A stretch of 64,000 nucleotides of DNA from Guadua angustifolia. Its lineage: Eukaryota; Streptophyta; Magnoliopsida; Poales; Poaceae. The position numbers and the translations under genes were made by a program. A model generated the notes under the pieces. That model had not been told where the DNA came from, searched no databases, and saw only the letters and a program-made list of their open reading frames with translations. Positions 8,601 to 21,631 of this stretch are shown here, in pieces; position 1 is the stretch's first letter; each line of letters starts with the position of its first letter. Location of the stretch: NCBI GenBank assembly GCA_036346375.1, contig CM070503.1, forward strand, positions 1,178,001 to 1,242,000. Reading direction: 5' to 3'.

Positions 8601-11600
8601 TGTAACAGCCTCAAATTAATAAAATGAGTAAAAGTAAAACTAAAATGCTTTTTGTGTTTCATTTGTGAATTTTCTGAATTTTCCTGAATTTATGGAATTT
8701 CTTTTGCCTTTTCCCTAATAAAAGAAATTGAAACAAAGGAAATGATAAATGGAAAAAGTAAAAGATAAAAACTCAAAATTAATAAAAATTTTCAGAAATC
8801 CTAAATAAATCCCAGACACATCTAGGATCCATATTTCACCACTTGTCAAGATCTGGAACCCTTGAACCAAGTGAAAAGACCAAAATACCCTTAGTAGATA
8901 TTCTGAAATAAGACAAAGGTAGATTGTTGCAGAAGCTTTCTAAACTCAAACTGAGTTGAAAATTTAACTATGCCGACATATTAACCCTAATTACCTCTGG
9001 TAAAAATCTCAGAAATTTATCCCAGCATTTATTATTTTTAGAAAATCAAAAACAGACAACCTAAAAAGCTGAAAATCACAGTGTCAGAATTTCTATAATT
9101 CAAACATTAGGAATAAAATTATGAAAATTTTAAAGTTAGTAAATAATGGTAATTCAAACTGAAAAACAAATTTTCATAAAATAATAAAATCATTTTATCT
9201 CCAATTAGTTGAAAAACAGTACAGATAGAAAATTTAATACTCTATTGTCAGAATTAATTAAAAATATCCACTAGAGATAAAAATGTGAAATTTTTACTGG
9301 AGTCTGGTAATAAACATCTCAACACATGGTAAATTTTATAAAAATTCCCTCAGCCATTTACCCCTTGAATTCTCTGGTTAAACTCGGTGCTGTCCAGAGA
9401 CTTCAACCAACTTCCTCTCTGCGGGTCACTGACTTGTGGGCCCGGAGGGACAGGTGGCCCCCTGTCGGCAGCCGCTCTGCCAGCTCGCCCCCACACGTCA
9501 GCCCCTGCCTCCAGCACCTTCTTCCTTCTTCTTTCTCTCTCTTACTTGACGGCTTTACCGAAGACTCCCTTCATCTCAAGCTTCGCCAAGGCCAAAACCT
9601 TGCCGACTAAGCCGCTTTACCTCACTGGTCACACCTCACCTCCTCCTGCCAGTGCTCTAATTCACAAAGAACGACCGAAGTCTCCCATGAAGTCACACGC
9701 CCGAGACCTCCTCTCCGCACCATTCTCCCCATCTGCTATAAAAACCAACTGAGCATCCTCCTGATCACCGAGCTCGCCAAGGCGCCAAAGCCCCAAAGCA
9801 CCTCCCGGAGCCCTCCTTTCTTCCCCGCTCCCATGATCACCGAAAAGGGAAACGCCAATCCTACACACCACTAAACCATTTCCCAAACCATCCAACCTCG
9901 AACCACCCTTACAACCTCCCGGCTATCCTTGAGCCCAATTTGCGCTTCGCTCCGACGAGCCCTCCCGACGAGCTCCTTTTCCGCCGCCAAGACGCGAGAG
10001 CACCACTCGCTTATTCTTCCTTCACAAAACGATGAAATTGAATCTCCCAATCACGCAGATGCTCGCCGAGGTGATCTTCTTCCTGAAGCCTCACCGGAGC
10101 GTCGCCACCGCTCGGCCATGAGCACCGCCGCCCCCTCACGTCGACGCGCCGCCTCAAGCCACCTCCGGACGAATCGGTGGCACCCACATGTGCGCCTGAG
10201 CCTGCTCATGCTCATGGTGGAACCGATTCACCGGCCCGGCCACCTTTACGGCGGGCGAAGCTTTGGGTAGTGCTCAGGTCGAGCCATCGACGGCCAGACC
10301 TACATCGCCGACGATGTCAGGCTGAAAGGCCGACGGCACGGGACTCACTGGTCGCCTAAGCACGGCCACTTTCAGGCTCAAGGATGCCCACCTCACGCCA
10401 TGCGTTAACGCTGCTTCAGGTCTCAGCTTGTCGGCGCCACCTCAGCGCCCGCCTCGAATTGGAAAACGGGTTTTTGCAGAGAAAGCGCACTTTCCAATTT
10501 CGGCAATTTCTCATTTTTCAGCATTTTAGCAAAACCTAGACTTTCAAACTTGAATATCTTTTGAACCAAAAGTCAAAATTTTATGAAATAAATTTCTAAA
10601 TTCATCTAAAATCAATTAGATTCAGAATATGCAAAAATATTTCAAAATTTACACTGTTTGAATTTTTAAATTCAAATTTCAAATAAGGAATTCAAATATG
10701 CTATGAATAGAATTTGAGCAAATTAGCTCCAAATTAGATGAAACAAATTTTGTTAGAATCCATGCTCTGTTAGGAACCTGAATATGCAAAAATATTTAGG
10801 GTGTTCTATAGAAAATATTTAAAATATTCTATGTGGCAAATAAATAGTCCATATTAATCCAAATAAATTCAGAAATATAAAACTTGAAGATTCAAAATGG
10901 TAAATCACACATAAGAGTCTCTGAATCCAATAAAATAAAAGTAAATAATTTAGAGAAATAAGCATACTAATACTCAAACCACTTAGTAAGAATATAAGAA
11001 TAATTAATTAATCATAATACACATAATCATAATACACATACATCCCTAATCAAACCATATTTGATTTACAAGTTGGTTTTATTTGAATCTTTTACTGATT
11101 CTTTCTATTTGTTATCTGGATTTCTCTGTTATTATTGTACGACGTGTAGAGTTTGACGAGCCTGACCTAACTGTCGACGACTAGGAGATTGACACTGATA
11201 ATCAACATGGCAAGCACCCCCTTGACCATATTGATCCCAGTTTTATGAATGTTTTATTAAATGTTTTCATGCATACCTTATTTTACCTAAACACTGCTAC
11301 TTTATGGTTATTGGTAGCTATACCTGTTGTTGCATGGAACTTCCTTGATAAGTACGAAATTGTGAACCTTGAAAACCCTAGATTGAGGATGACAGTATTT
11401 TATGTCAATGTGGGATGTTCACATTTAGTATCATGCTTAGCCCTGCTTAAAGGAAACATAAAACTTTGATATGATTAAAATGTTGGTTATGACATTAATT
11501 GGGTATGATTTTTCTTATGATTGGTATTTTACCTTAAAAATGAAAACTATGATTTAGATGCGGGCAATTATTGGCAATAGCCGGATGTACATGGACTTGT

Positions 11601-12076
11601 ACGTAGTGTAAGGGGAGACTATTGCCCGTGTCGGATTAAGGACCGAACTATGAGTTGTTTTCAAGCCAAGAATTATCGTGCAACCACAAGTGCTGGTATG
11701 GGACAGCCTAACTCATTAAATTGCTTAAAATTAACTTTGCACATTGGTAGGCCTTCTTCAGTGACTGGTTGCTCGTAGGTGTACATCATGCTATGGGATC
11801 ACTATTCACGTACAGCGAATGTACAAGTACCTTACTATTTCACGTACAGTGACTGTACGGATATCTTTCACTGCCCTAGCATACCGTCACCATGCTAGTG
11901 CAAAGATAAGATTAAGTAATCGAACAGTTATGTTATGATCACCTTGCCGACATACCAAAGGAAGTGTGTCGAATGACCTAGCAAAAGGGGTTGATCATTT
12001 CTTGTGGGTAAAGCTGTACAAACTCTGCAGAGTATGAAACTAATCGATTAGCCGCGCCCGCGGTTATGGGCACTTG
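8601..12076 (+). mobile_element. Long Gypsy-type LTR, 5' part, cut by a CACTA insertion
   Basis: Starts TGTAACAGCC and is homologous in inverse to the solo LTR at 27,120-35,320, for example 11,900-12,065 against 27,810-27,930 (ATCGATTAG, the ACACACTTCCTT words). The GC-rich portion at 9,380-10,480 holds open frames without recognisable domains. The homology stops exactly at the CACTACAAAA end at 12,077, and the remainder of the LTR was not found in the window. Confidence 0.6.
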
Positions 12077-12380
12077 CACTACAAAAGGACACCCCTTTTT
12101 GCAACGCATATATGCGTTGCTAAAAGTCCGTATATGCGTTGCTAGGGTCTATACCAACGCATTATTATGCGTGCCTATGCCGCCGCTGCTAGGGTCTATT
12201 GCAACACTTATATATGCGCTGGTAAGGTTAGAATTAACCGTTGCTACAAAGAACGGATATTGAGTGGTTACTGCAACACTTACATATGTTGGTACTACCC
12301 ATGGACTAATAACTTCAGAGTCTGCTGCAACATATAGATTTGAATTGTAGCAACGCTTATATGCATTGCAAGGAATAAAC
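12077..12380 (+). mobile_element. CACTA transposon terminus with subterminal repeats
   Basis: Begins CACTACAAAAGGACACCCC, the signature end of CACTA (En/Spm) elements, preceded by the possible 3-bp target TTG. The word ATATGCGTTGC or close variants (GCAACGCATA, CAACACTTATATATGCG) recurs several times in the next 300 bases, as subterminal transposase-binding repeats do. The opposite terminus (TTTTGTAGTG) was not found, so the element is truncated or its end lies elsewhere. Confidence 0.75.
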
Positions 12381-13294
12381 CAAGCGATGAAAAATATTAT
12401 TAAATAATATAATTTGGCATCAATTATAGTTAAAACGCATATGCAATGGAATTGAAAATTTGAAGACCATTATGGACCCACACATGGCAAATAAGCAAAC
12501 ATTGTTGTGTATTATAAATAAATTGTTGCATTACAAAGGAGTAACATCCTCATAAGTGCAATCATAATTTTGTTCATAACAAAGATTGTAATGAAAAATA
12601 TATATAAACACCGAGCCATCTTGGAATGCCACCAGTCGCTATTCTCCATCTCGGTCCAACGTGTGGCGTGCCTCCATTCTCCATCTCATCCAACATGTCA
12701 CCGATTTTTTTCAACTATTTATCTTCTCAATCTACAAATGAAATTGAATACTTTAATATGATGCAATGTTAAGGAGGAATAAATCTTATGGAGATCGAAA
12801 AAATCATACACAAGTTGAAGGCCATGCTATAGGACTTTCGCCACGCTCCATGTTTTTGCGACCTCCATGGCATGCATTAGTTTTCAACTAAAGCGTTACA
12901 AAACATAACTGCTACTTACCGCCAATTCCTGAGCATTCCTTTCGGGTCAGATCAGTATGCCTTCCTACCCTCCAGTCTTCCCAATTGATGAAATCAACTT
13001 TTCTCAATACTCTTTGTTTAGCATTATTTGTTTGACAACTACCAATATATGTTAGTTACAGTTTAGAAATAAGTGCTCCACAACTGTTGCAATTAAACCA
13101 TTTTGTGAACTGATTGCATTAACTAGAGATTCATGACAGCTAAGTTCAGAGAGACAAAGCCGTATTTGAAATGCAACTTATTCAGAAAAAACAGCTAACC
13201 AAATGTGGGAAACTATGTCATAGGATGTATTTTTCATCTATCATGAATTCATGTGCACACGCATGAATCCTTTAGTACATATTGGAGTACTTAC
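12381..13294. other. Intergenic or CACTA-internal sequence, no gene seen
   Basis: AT-rich sequence with no open frame or splice pattern that I can support. It probably belongs to the CACTA element that begins at 12,077. Confidence 0.4.
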
Positions 13295-16200
13295 AATCAA
13301 ATCATCGGATGATACTGATGGCACTTGTTTATCGTCTGATGCAACATCTTCACTGCCTCGAGTTGGTCGACGGCGGTGTCTAGGATTCTCCAAGGCTTCA
13401 GCCGCACTTTCACAGGCCTTCTCCAACAAATTCTTTTGTAAAGATTTCATAGCCAGCTGTGTCTCAGTCAAGCTGCAAGCATATGACCAAAAGGATGGGG
13501 CGGTTTCAGAAAACAAGCATATATGAAATGCATGCAAGAATAGTGCAGCTTTTAGAAAACAAGCAAACCTAAGATATATTCGAGCAAAGCATATATCCTT
13601 AAACTGACTCTATAAATGCCCATTTAAACCATTGTACACCATATACTGACATTCATATAATGTGGTAGATATGATTACCGAAATTTAAAACATAGGTGTA
13701 GGATTGGGATTATGAAGTGTGACTCTCATTTTTGTTATTATACGATGCTTTTACCATTTCAAAGACTGTATTTATGGGCCTCTTTTTGTCCTTTTTCTGT
13801 AACATGTGGCAACTGTGCGAAGCTCGGAAGAACAGAATATACTTCTAGATTTTTCATTGTTAGTGATACAAAAACAGCAATGAATTATTAAAAACGATAA
13901 CAAGACTGAATCAAACATCATCTGCTCATGCCCAATGTGAAAATATGAGGGAAATCAGGGAACTAACCAGTGATATCCAAATGAACTTGTGATTCCCACC
14001 CTCTTGCAATCAATTTTGAACTCTTTATCCTGAAAAGGCATCAGAGTTTTAATAAAAAGGAATAATTAAACAACAGGAAACAGAGAATACAAAGGGAGAA
14101 TGAAACAACAGGAAACAACATCTACAGGTATGAAAAAGAAAAGAAAAAAAAAGAAATGAGGTCAGGAATTCAATAGCTGGACATGAGATTTTTTAAGGCT
14201 ACCACATAAATAGTTCATCAGCAGTTTCAAACCTCAAAACGTAATGATATGTTCGTGGTTGTTACAATTTAATCTTGTAGAAACAACAGCTAATAGACTG
14301 ACTACTATTACTTCAATGAGGCAAATCGGGACATAATATAAACCATATCAATGAACTGTGGAGCATAGATGTTCTGACATTCCAGATTGAAAGCATATAC
14401 ATTATTGGCCACTTTGCATTGTTGGCCAGGCTTTCGGGCAGATTTGCAAACAACCAAAGGCCACCAAAACAACTAGAATGACATCAAGGATACTAATTGC
14501 AGAACAAATGATCAATAGCAACAACAGGTGAGTAATTGCTTCAAGAAAAGGGTGACTCCAGGATACTAATTAGCAAGGGCATCGCCAATAAAAATCAAAA
14601 GTTTGTGAGTTGTTTCACATTGATTTCCCTGTGCTTCAGTTCAAAGTTTCCCTGTGCTGGTACAATTACCATGTCAACCTGCAAATAGCCAAATGATGCC
14701 ACATGAGTAGTGAAAAGCAACAAGATAATACTAATGAGGAAACATTGTCAAATGGTACATTGATATACCATTTGGTAATAAGCCGCACAGCCGCCATCAC
14801 CTTTCTCTCTTTCAAGTCTCTAGATTCTTAAGATGTATAATCAGATCATGCCACAAAAGCATAGACATTCTAAATCTCTGAAGTTCTCACACAGCTTGGT
14901 CTTCAAGTGGCTTCCAGGCCCCCTAGTTTGCTGGTTAACAATTCGATCCTCTTACCTTGAAGCAAGTCCTTCCTGGTTGCCTCCATCACCAACTGTTATG
15001 TATACAGGAGCAGGTTTGTCTGGCATTGACAACAAAGCTTTGTATAAACAGAATATCATAGCTAACATTGCAAGATTAATTCTATCATTTATAATGGTCT
15101 TTATTATACTACTGGTTGCAAAAAAAGAAATGTGAACAAGCAATTTGATAGTAGTTATGAAAATGAAAAAAAAAATCAGAAACCTGACAACGAGTAAAGC
15201 AAACCACGAGTTGATAGTATGGAATTCAGACAAGGAGGAAAAAAACAAGGAAAAAGGAGTGGCATATCACATAATTACAGGATTGAAATCACTTCAGATT
15301 ATTTGTGTAAGGTCGTTTCTAAAATGGTGATTCTCCTGAGGGCACAAATAAGTCAGCCATAAGTACCTAGTAGGAGATTGAGCAAACATTGAAAGGAAAT
15401 AGAATCAGGACATGTACACTCTTGCTGTAGTAACGTGCTTGCTGCAATAATGATCATATGTTATGTCAGGAACTTGAAAGAGTATTCAGGAAACAGCTTA
15501 GTGGTCAAGGCATCGAAGGTTGGTTTTGAAGTCGGTGGCTTTTGATGATCGGGTGCTGAAGGAGTAAGTGAACATCAACGGCTAAGACAACTCCAGAAGG
15601 ATTCATCTTAATCTGATGGTGAATGGTTTGGCTACAGTAATTCACGCGAAATACTAGCGCTGTCATTTATTTTCACGGCTCAGCTCGTTCTGTAAAAGAC
15701 ATTTACCTCTGTTTACTTTCAATTTCACTTTTCTGTCGCGACTCGGTAACTCTGAGAACTATGTATGCGTGAGAATGGAAATGGAATAGCATACTTTCCC
15801 AATTTCTTAGATATCTGGTCTCGTTCATAGATTAGAATCCTATTTCCTTAGTAGTTCCCGTTTAAATTAGCAGCTCATATTCTAGTACAGGAAAAACTAG
15901 CTTACAGAGAGAATCATAAGAATAAATGTCATCAGAACAGGAAGTAACCTGTAAAGAAGGTCTTCTGTGTCCACTCCGATGACAGATGCTGACAAAATTT
16001 TTTCATTCAATGTGTTTCTGAGGCTGAGAGAGATTGCCCACGCCCTCCCACGCGTTAATAGATGCACATCAGGAGTGTCAATAGTCGTGTTACCAGTTGA
16101 AACAGAGCCCTCCTGCTTGTAAGTAACAACTCTACTTAGAAGATAGAATACGTTGGGTTGAAGCTCCATCATTAAAAAGTTATAGAGATGGTTCCTCTAA

Positions 16201-16417
16201 GAAAAGGGGCAAAAGAAATAAATTTCATTGTTGCAGCAGAACAATGATTGTTGTGATGAGCTCAACACTACTGAACCCTAGTGCAAACAGTAATTTTCAG
16301 GTCTGGAACAACAAATAGTTTTCTACAGTAAAAGGGTAAACCTCAGCCTCCTTAATCAGATATGAGTATGCTCTAGAATCTGTGTCTGGACATATTCCTA
16401 CCAGAATTCTGTAGTCA
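13295..16417 (-). pseudogene. Exon-like pieces of one or more captured host genes
   Basis: Minus-strand exon candidates with good splice sites: 16,342-16,417 (ILVGICPDTDSRAYSY), 15,949-16,196 (RNHLYNFLMMELQPNVFY), 13,968-14,029 (DKEFKIDCKRVGITSS) and 13,295-13,472 (LTETQLAMKSLQKNLLEKAC). The first two join in phase, as do the last two. I do not recognise the gene. The pieces lie right of a CACTA end and left of a repeat array, so a Pack-CACTA type capture is likely, though a degraded resident gene is possible. No start codon or complete product could be assembled. Confidence 0.5.
14956..15026 (-). pseudogene. Purple acid phosphatase-like exon fragment
   Basis: Minus-strand translation reads MPDKPAPVYITVGDGGNQEG followed by LAS and a GTAAGAG donor. 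APVYITVGDGGNQEGLA is a conserved stretch of plant purple acid phosphatases, just before the metal-binding C-terminal motifs, which are absent here. Only about 70 bases are recognisable, so this is a fragment. It sits among unrelated exon pieces, which fits capture of several genes. Confidence 0.6.
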
Positions 16418-17502
16418 CTGCAGAACCACCAAATATATATATAAATTTCTGATTCCTAGCAGTCATTTAGAACTTAAGCATTGAAGTATTTGCTGATAAT
16501 TTGCAAAATTGGAATGACCAGGACCTGACCATAAAATTTAGTTCTCTGACCATTCATAACTATGGATGTTCTATCTGCCTCCTAGGACGTATACAACAAT
16601 ATAATCAAAGAAAACCATTGTTAAAGTAGAACAATGAAAATCCTCCTTGTTTCCTCCTAAATATTGTGCTGTTCTAAAAAACATATTCTATTGATCTTTG
16701 TGTTAACATTAGAACAGTTTACTGGATTTGTTGTGGTGAAGTTTTGGTGATCCTCTGCATAGTGTATATACTAACTTATTTGCCGTAACCTATGCATAAA
16801 AACCATAACATCTTTTCTGGGAATATTAATAAAGAATTATATATTGGATAGTTGATTCCCATAAACATGTTTTATTTATTCTGTAACGATATGGATTTCA
16901 GACAAAACCTTTTTTGGTGTTTGAAGTTCAACTCTTATGACTAGGTCCTAGAAATAGTCAATGACAGACCAAGGGTTTTGAAGAACCGGAGGGACTCATA
17001 CAGGATTGAAATCACTTCAGAGATATACGAATAACAGACCATTCAATCAGGCATATACGAATAGAGATTTGGCATCCAATAGAACAGAATAACAGAGATC
17101 AGCATTGGATTATAACGCGGTGGGATGAAAGGATCGCATTGGTCCAACACTGCAAACCTGATCGACGTTCCTTGCTCTCCTATGTCGCCGCCGCCGTGGT
17201 CCTCCTAGGGCGCCGGCCACCGGCCACCACAGGACGATAGCAGATGGATGGAGGCTTGGAATTGGGCCTGCTTGGGCGCCGGCGGTGACCCACAATAGGG
17301 AAATCGTCGTCCTAGGGCGCCGGCAGCCGCGCACTACCATGGAGAATTTCAGGACGAAATGCGGGCGTGGGGGGCTGAAGATATGGAAGCAGCGGTTAAT
17401 CAGTAGATCGGTATCAGAATATACACATCCTCCTAACTCTATGGAAGGTGGGCCTTTCGGGAGTGACAAAAAAAAAAAGGTGGGAAATTTGTTTGTGGCG
17501 GA

Positions 17503-17676
17503 AGGAAATAGTGAGAAATGGAGGGAAATTTTTAGGCACGAGGAAAAATGGTGAGAATGTCTTTTATTATTTTTCCTATGTGCTACATGGCAGAAGAAAA
17601 TAGCGAGAAATGGAGGGCAATTTTTAGGCACGAGGAAAAATGGTGAGAATGTCTTCAATTATTTTTCTTATGTGCT
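17503..17676. repeat. Two-copy repeat of about 88 bp leading into the satellite array
   Basis: GGAAATAGTGAGAAATGGAG...ATGGTGAGAATGTCTT occurs twice (from about 17,503 and 17,592), and each copy ends in TTATTTTTC-TATGTGCTACA, which is also the start of the 172-bp monomers. It looks like the diverged edge of the array. Confidence 0.7.
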
Positions 17677-20600
17677 ACAGACGGAATTCCTACGGCGAAT
17701 TTATGTGGCATGTTATTAGTGTAAATGAGAGTCCTCCGTGAAAATTTTAACTTATTTCAATAGTAAATGCATGCTTGAATTGCCAGATAGTGCCGCAAGA
17801 TGAAAGCTTAATAGAATATACTGACTTCCATTATATTTCAGATATGCCTACGTAATGAATTCTCGACGAAATTCGTGGCATGTTAGTAGTGAAAATGAGA
17901 GTTCTTCGTGAAATTTTTAGCTCAATTCGATAGCAAATGCTAGCTTGAATTGCCAGATAGTGCCACAAGATGAAAGCGAAATAGAATATGCTGAGTTCCA
18001 TTATTTTTCCTATGTGCCACAGACGGAATTCCTTAGGCGAATTTATGTGGCATGTTATTAGTGCAAATGAGAGTCCTCCGTGAAAATTTTAGCTTATTTC
18101 AACAGTAAATGCAAGCTTGAATTGCCAGATAGTGTCGCAAGATGAAAGCTTAATAGAATATGCTGACTTCCATTATATTTCGTATGTGCCACAGAACGAA
18201 TTCCTATGGCGAAATTCTGTGGCATGTTAGCAGTGAAAATGAGAGTTCTCCGTGAAATTTTTAGCTCAATTCGATAGCAAATGTTAGCTTGAATTGCCAG
18301 ATAGTGCCGCAAGATGAAAGCTTAATAGAATATGCTGACTTCCATTATATTTCAGATATGCCTACGAATGAATTCTCACGGCGAAATTTCGTGGCATGTT
18401 AGCAAAGAAAATGAGAGTTCTCCGTGAAATTTTTAGCTCAATTCGATAGCAAATGCTAGCTTGATTTGCCAGATAGTGCCGCAAGACGAAAGCGAAATAG
18501 AATATGCTGACTTCCATTATTTTTCCTATGTGCCACAGACGGAATTCCTGCGGCGAATTTATGTGGCATGTTATTAGTGCAAATGAGAGTCCTTCGTAAA
18601 ATTTTTAGCTTATTTCAACAGTAAATGCATGTTTGAATTGCCAAATAGTACCGCAAGATGAAAGCTTAATAGAATATGCTAACTTCCATTATATTTTGTA
18701 TGCGCCACAGAATGAATTCCTGCGGCGAAATTCTGTGGCATGTTAGCAGTGAAAATGAGTGTTCTCCGTAAAATTTTTAGCTCAATTTGATAGCAAATGC
18801 TAGCTTGAATTGCCAAATAGTGCCGCAAGATGAAAGCTTAAAAAGAATATGTCGACTTCCATTATTTTTCCTATGTGCCATGACGGAATTCGAGGCGTAA
18901 TTTATGTGGCATGTTATTAGTGCAAATGAGAGTCCTCCGTGAAAATTTTAGCTTATTTCAACAAGAAATGCATGCTTGAATTGCCGATAGTGCCGCAAGA
19001 TGAAAGCTTAATAGAATATGCCGACTTCCATTATATTTCAGATGCGCCACGTAATGAGTTCTCGCGGCAAATTCGTGGCATGTTAGTAGTGAAAATGAGA
19101 GTTCTCTGTGAAATTTCTAGCTCAATTCGGTAGCAAATGCTAGCTTGAATTGCCAGATAGTGCCGCAAGATGAAAGCGAAATAGAATATGCTGACTTCTA
19201 TTATTTTTCCTATGTGCCACAGACGGAATTCCTGAGGCAAATTTATGTGTCATGTTATTAGTGCAAATGAGAGTCCTCCGTGAAAATTTTAGCTTATTTC
19301 AACAGTAAATGCAAGCTTGAATTGCCGATAGTGCCGCAAGATGAAAGTTTAATAGAATATGCTTGACTTCCATTATATTTCAGATATGCTTACGAATGAA
19401 TTTCTGTGGCGAAATTCTGTGGCATGTTAACAGTGAAAATGAGAGTTCTCCGTGAAATTTTTAGCTCAATTCGATAGCAAATGCTAGCTTGAATTGCCAA
19501 ATAGTGCCGCAAGATGAAAGCGAAATAGAATATGTTGACTTCTATTATTTTTCCTATGTGCCACAGACGGAATTCCTGCGACGAATTTATGTGGCATGTT
19601 ATTACTGCAAATGAGAGTCCTCCGTGAAAATTTTAGCTTATTTCAACAGTTAATGCATGCTTGAATTGTCAGATAGTGCCGCAAGATGAAAGCTTAATAG
19701 AATATGTTAACTTCCATTATATTTTGTATGCGCCACAGAATGCATTCTTGCGGCGAAATTCTGTGGCATGTTAGCAGTGAAAATGAGAGTTCTTCGTGAA
19801 ATTTTTAGCTCAATTCGATAGCAAATGTTAGCTTGAATTGCCAGATAGTGCCGCAAGATAAAAGCTTAATAGAATATGCTGACTTCCATTATATTTCGTA
19901 TGCGCCACAGAATGAATTCCTACGGCGAAATTCTGTGGCATGTTAGCAGTGAAAATGAGAGTTCTCCGTGAAATTTTTAGCTCAATTCGATAGCAAATGC
20001 TAGCTTGAATTGCCAGATAGTGCCGCAAGTTGAAAGCGAAATAGAATATGCTGACTTCCATTATTTTTCCTATGTGCCACAGACGAATTCTGCGTAATTT
20101 ATGTGGCATGTTATTAGTGCAAATGAGAGTCCTCCATGAAAATTTTAGCTTATTTCAACAAGAAATGCATGCTTGAATTGCCAAATAGTACCGCAAGATG
20201 AAAGCTTAATAGAATATGCTAACTTCCATTATATTTCGTATGCGCCACAGAATGAATTACTGCGGCGAAATTCTGTGGCATGTTAGCAATGAAAATGAGA
20301 GTTCTTCGTAAAATTTTTAGCTCAATTCGATAGCAAATGCTAGCTTGAATTGCCAGATAGTGCCGCAAGATGAAAGCAAAATAGAATATACTGACTTCCA
20401 TTATTTTTCCTATGTGCCACAGACGGAATTCCTGAGGCGAATTTATGTGGCATGTTATTAGTGCAAATGAGAGTCCTCCGTGAAAATTTTAGCTTATTTC
20501 AACAGTAAATGCATGCTTGAATTGCCAAATAGTGCCGCAAGATGAAAGCTTAATAGAATATGCTAACTTCCATTATATTTCGTATGCGCCACAGAATGAA

Positions 20601-20848
20601 TTCCTGCGGCGAAATTATGTGGTATGTTAGCAGTGGAAATGAGAGTTCTTCGTAAAATTTTTAGCTCAATTCGATAGCAAATGCTAGCTTGAATTGCCAG
20701 ATAGTGCCGCAAGATGAAAGCAAAATAGAATATGCTGACTTCCATTATTTTCTATGTGCCACAGACGGAATTCCTGCGGCGAATTTATATGGCATGTTAT
20801 TAGTGCAAATGAGAGTCCTCCGTGAAAATTTTAGCTTATTTCAACAGA
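17677..20848. repeat. Satellite-like array of about 18 monomers of 172 bp in alternating A/B form
   Basis: The anchor CTGACTTCCA recurs at 17,821, 17,991, 18,163, 18,335, 18,507, 18,679, 18,852, 19,021, 19,191, 19,363, 19,535, 19,707, 19,879, 20,051, 20,219, 20,391, 20,563 and 20,735, with most steps exactly 172. Two monomer types alternate: one has GCAGTGAAAATGAGAGTTCT and CAATTCGATAGC, the other TTAGTGCAAATGAGAGTCCT and TTTCAACAG, so the true period is about 344 bp. Each monomer has a short hairpin such as GCCACAGAA/TTCTGTGGC (18,188/18,215). Several 60-90 codon open frames inside are by-products of the repetition. Confidence 0.93.
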
Positions 20849-21589
20849 AAAAAATAGACATCTGAAAGTATTGTTGGACTACGAATTGATTTTTTTCCCT
20901 ATATAATGTTAGCAGCAATAGCTACTATATCCCTTACTAAACACTAAACCGGAATGACCCCCCAAAACTAGAGCATGAGACGTGTCTGGTAAAATTTGTT
21001 ACCTGCCAAAAAAAAATAATGTTTATTAATGAGACTAGTCGATTTTATTGCCTTTTACTCAAAGTATATTAATTACTATACCTGTATATAGCACTCTTAT
21101 CCAGTAGAAAGTAACATATCCAGTGTTTTCTAAAGTTCATGAAAAACACATGTACATATTTTCAAAAATTCTCAAATCGGTTGTGTTTTTAGAGGCTGAA
21201 TATATTTACGAGCTCAAATCAGCTGGCTCGAGACGGGTTTCCCATCCCACCCACTCCCATTTTCTTTCCTGTTAAAGCAGTCCTTCTTCTCTACTAGTAC
21301 AGTAGTACTATTACCTTCTTGAGGGGGTTCTGCTCTGCTGGTTGGGGTTTTAGGAGGGGAGAGAAGCTCAAGCTCATAGCGTTGGCCGCCTCACCTCGCA
21401 GTCGCAGTCCATTCTTCCGTCGTTCCGGCCACTAGCTAGCTTCCACCAGCCAGGGCTATCTAGCTCCATTGTACGTCTTCCTCCTTCTCATTCTTTCTTA
21501 TAGCCATGAACCAAGAACCGATCTTTTTCCCCCTTCTTTCCTCTTGTAAGGATCGAAGAAGAACTAAGGAGACGCGCGTACAGCAATCA
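20849..21589 (+). promoter_or_regulatory. RIP2 upstream region and putative 5' UTR
   Basis: AT-rich to about 21,290, then a CT-rich tract with GCTCAAGCTCATAGC and CAGTCGCAGTCC typical of a plant 5' leader. A possible leader intron could start near GTACGTCTTCC (21,471). This segment is absent before RIP1, where shuffled sequence replaces it. No TATA box was assigned with confidence. Confidence 0.4.
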
Positions 21590-21631
21590 AGGAAGGAAGG
21601 AAGGAAGGAAGAAAGAACGTGAGATCGGAGC

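Noticed and set aside
9326..10360. GC-rich open frames of 94-121 codons on both strands
   Set aside because: They overlap in several frames inside an LTR and show no recognisable domain; GC-rich composition explains the open frames.
11245..11469. 74-codon hydrophobic open frame resembling a membrane peptide
   Set aside because: It is part of a long Gypsy-type LTR with an inverse relative at 27-35 kb; no independent support for a gene.
17110..17658. 182-codon minus-strand open frame
   Set aside because: Low-complexity Pro/Arg/Phe composition over repeat-edge sequence, with no domain or splice logic.
17677..20848. Regular repeats that could suggest a CRISPR-like array
   Set aside because: The repeats are long (172 bp), contiguous and lack unique spacers, and the context is a plant genome.
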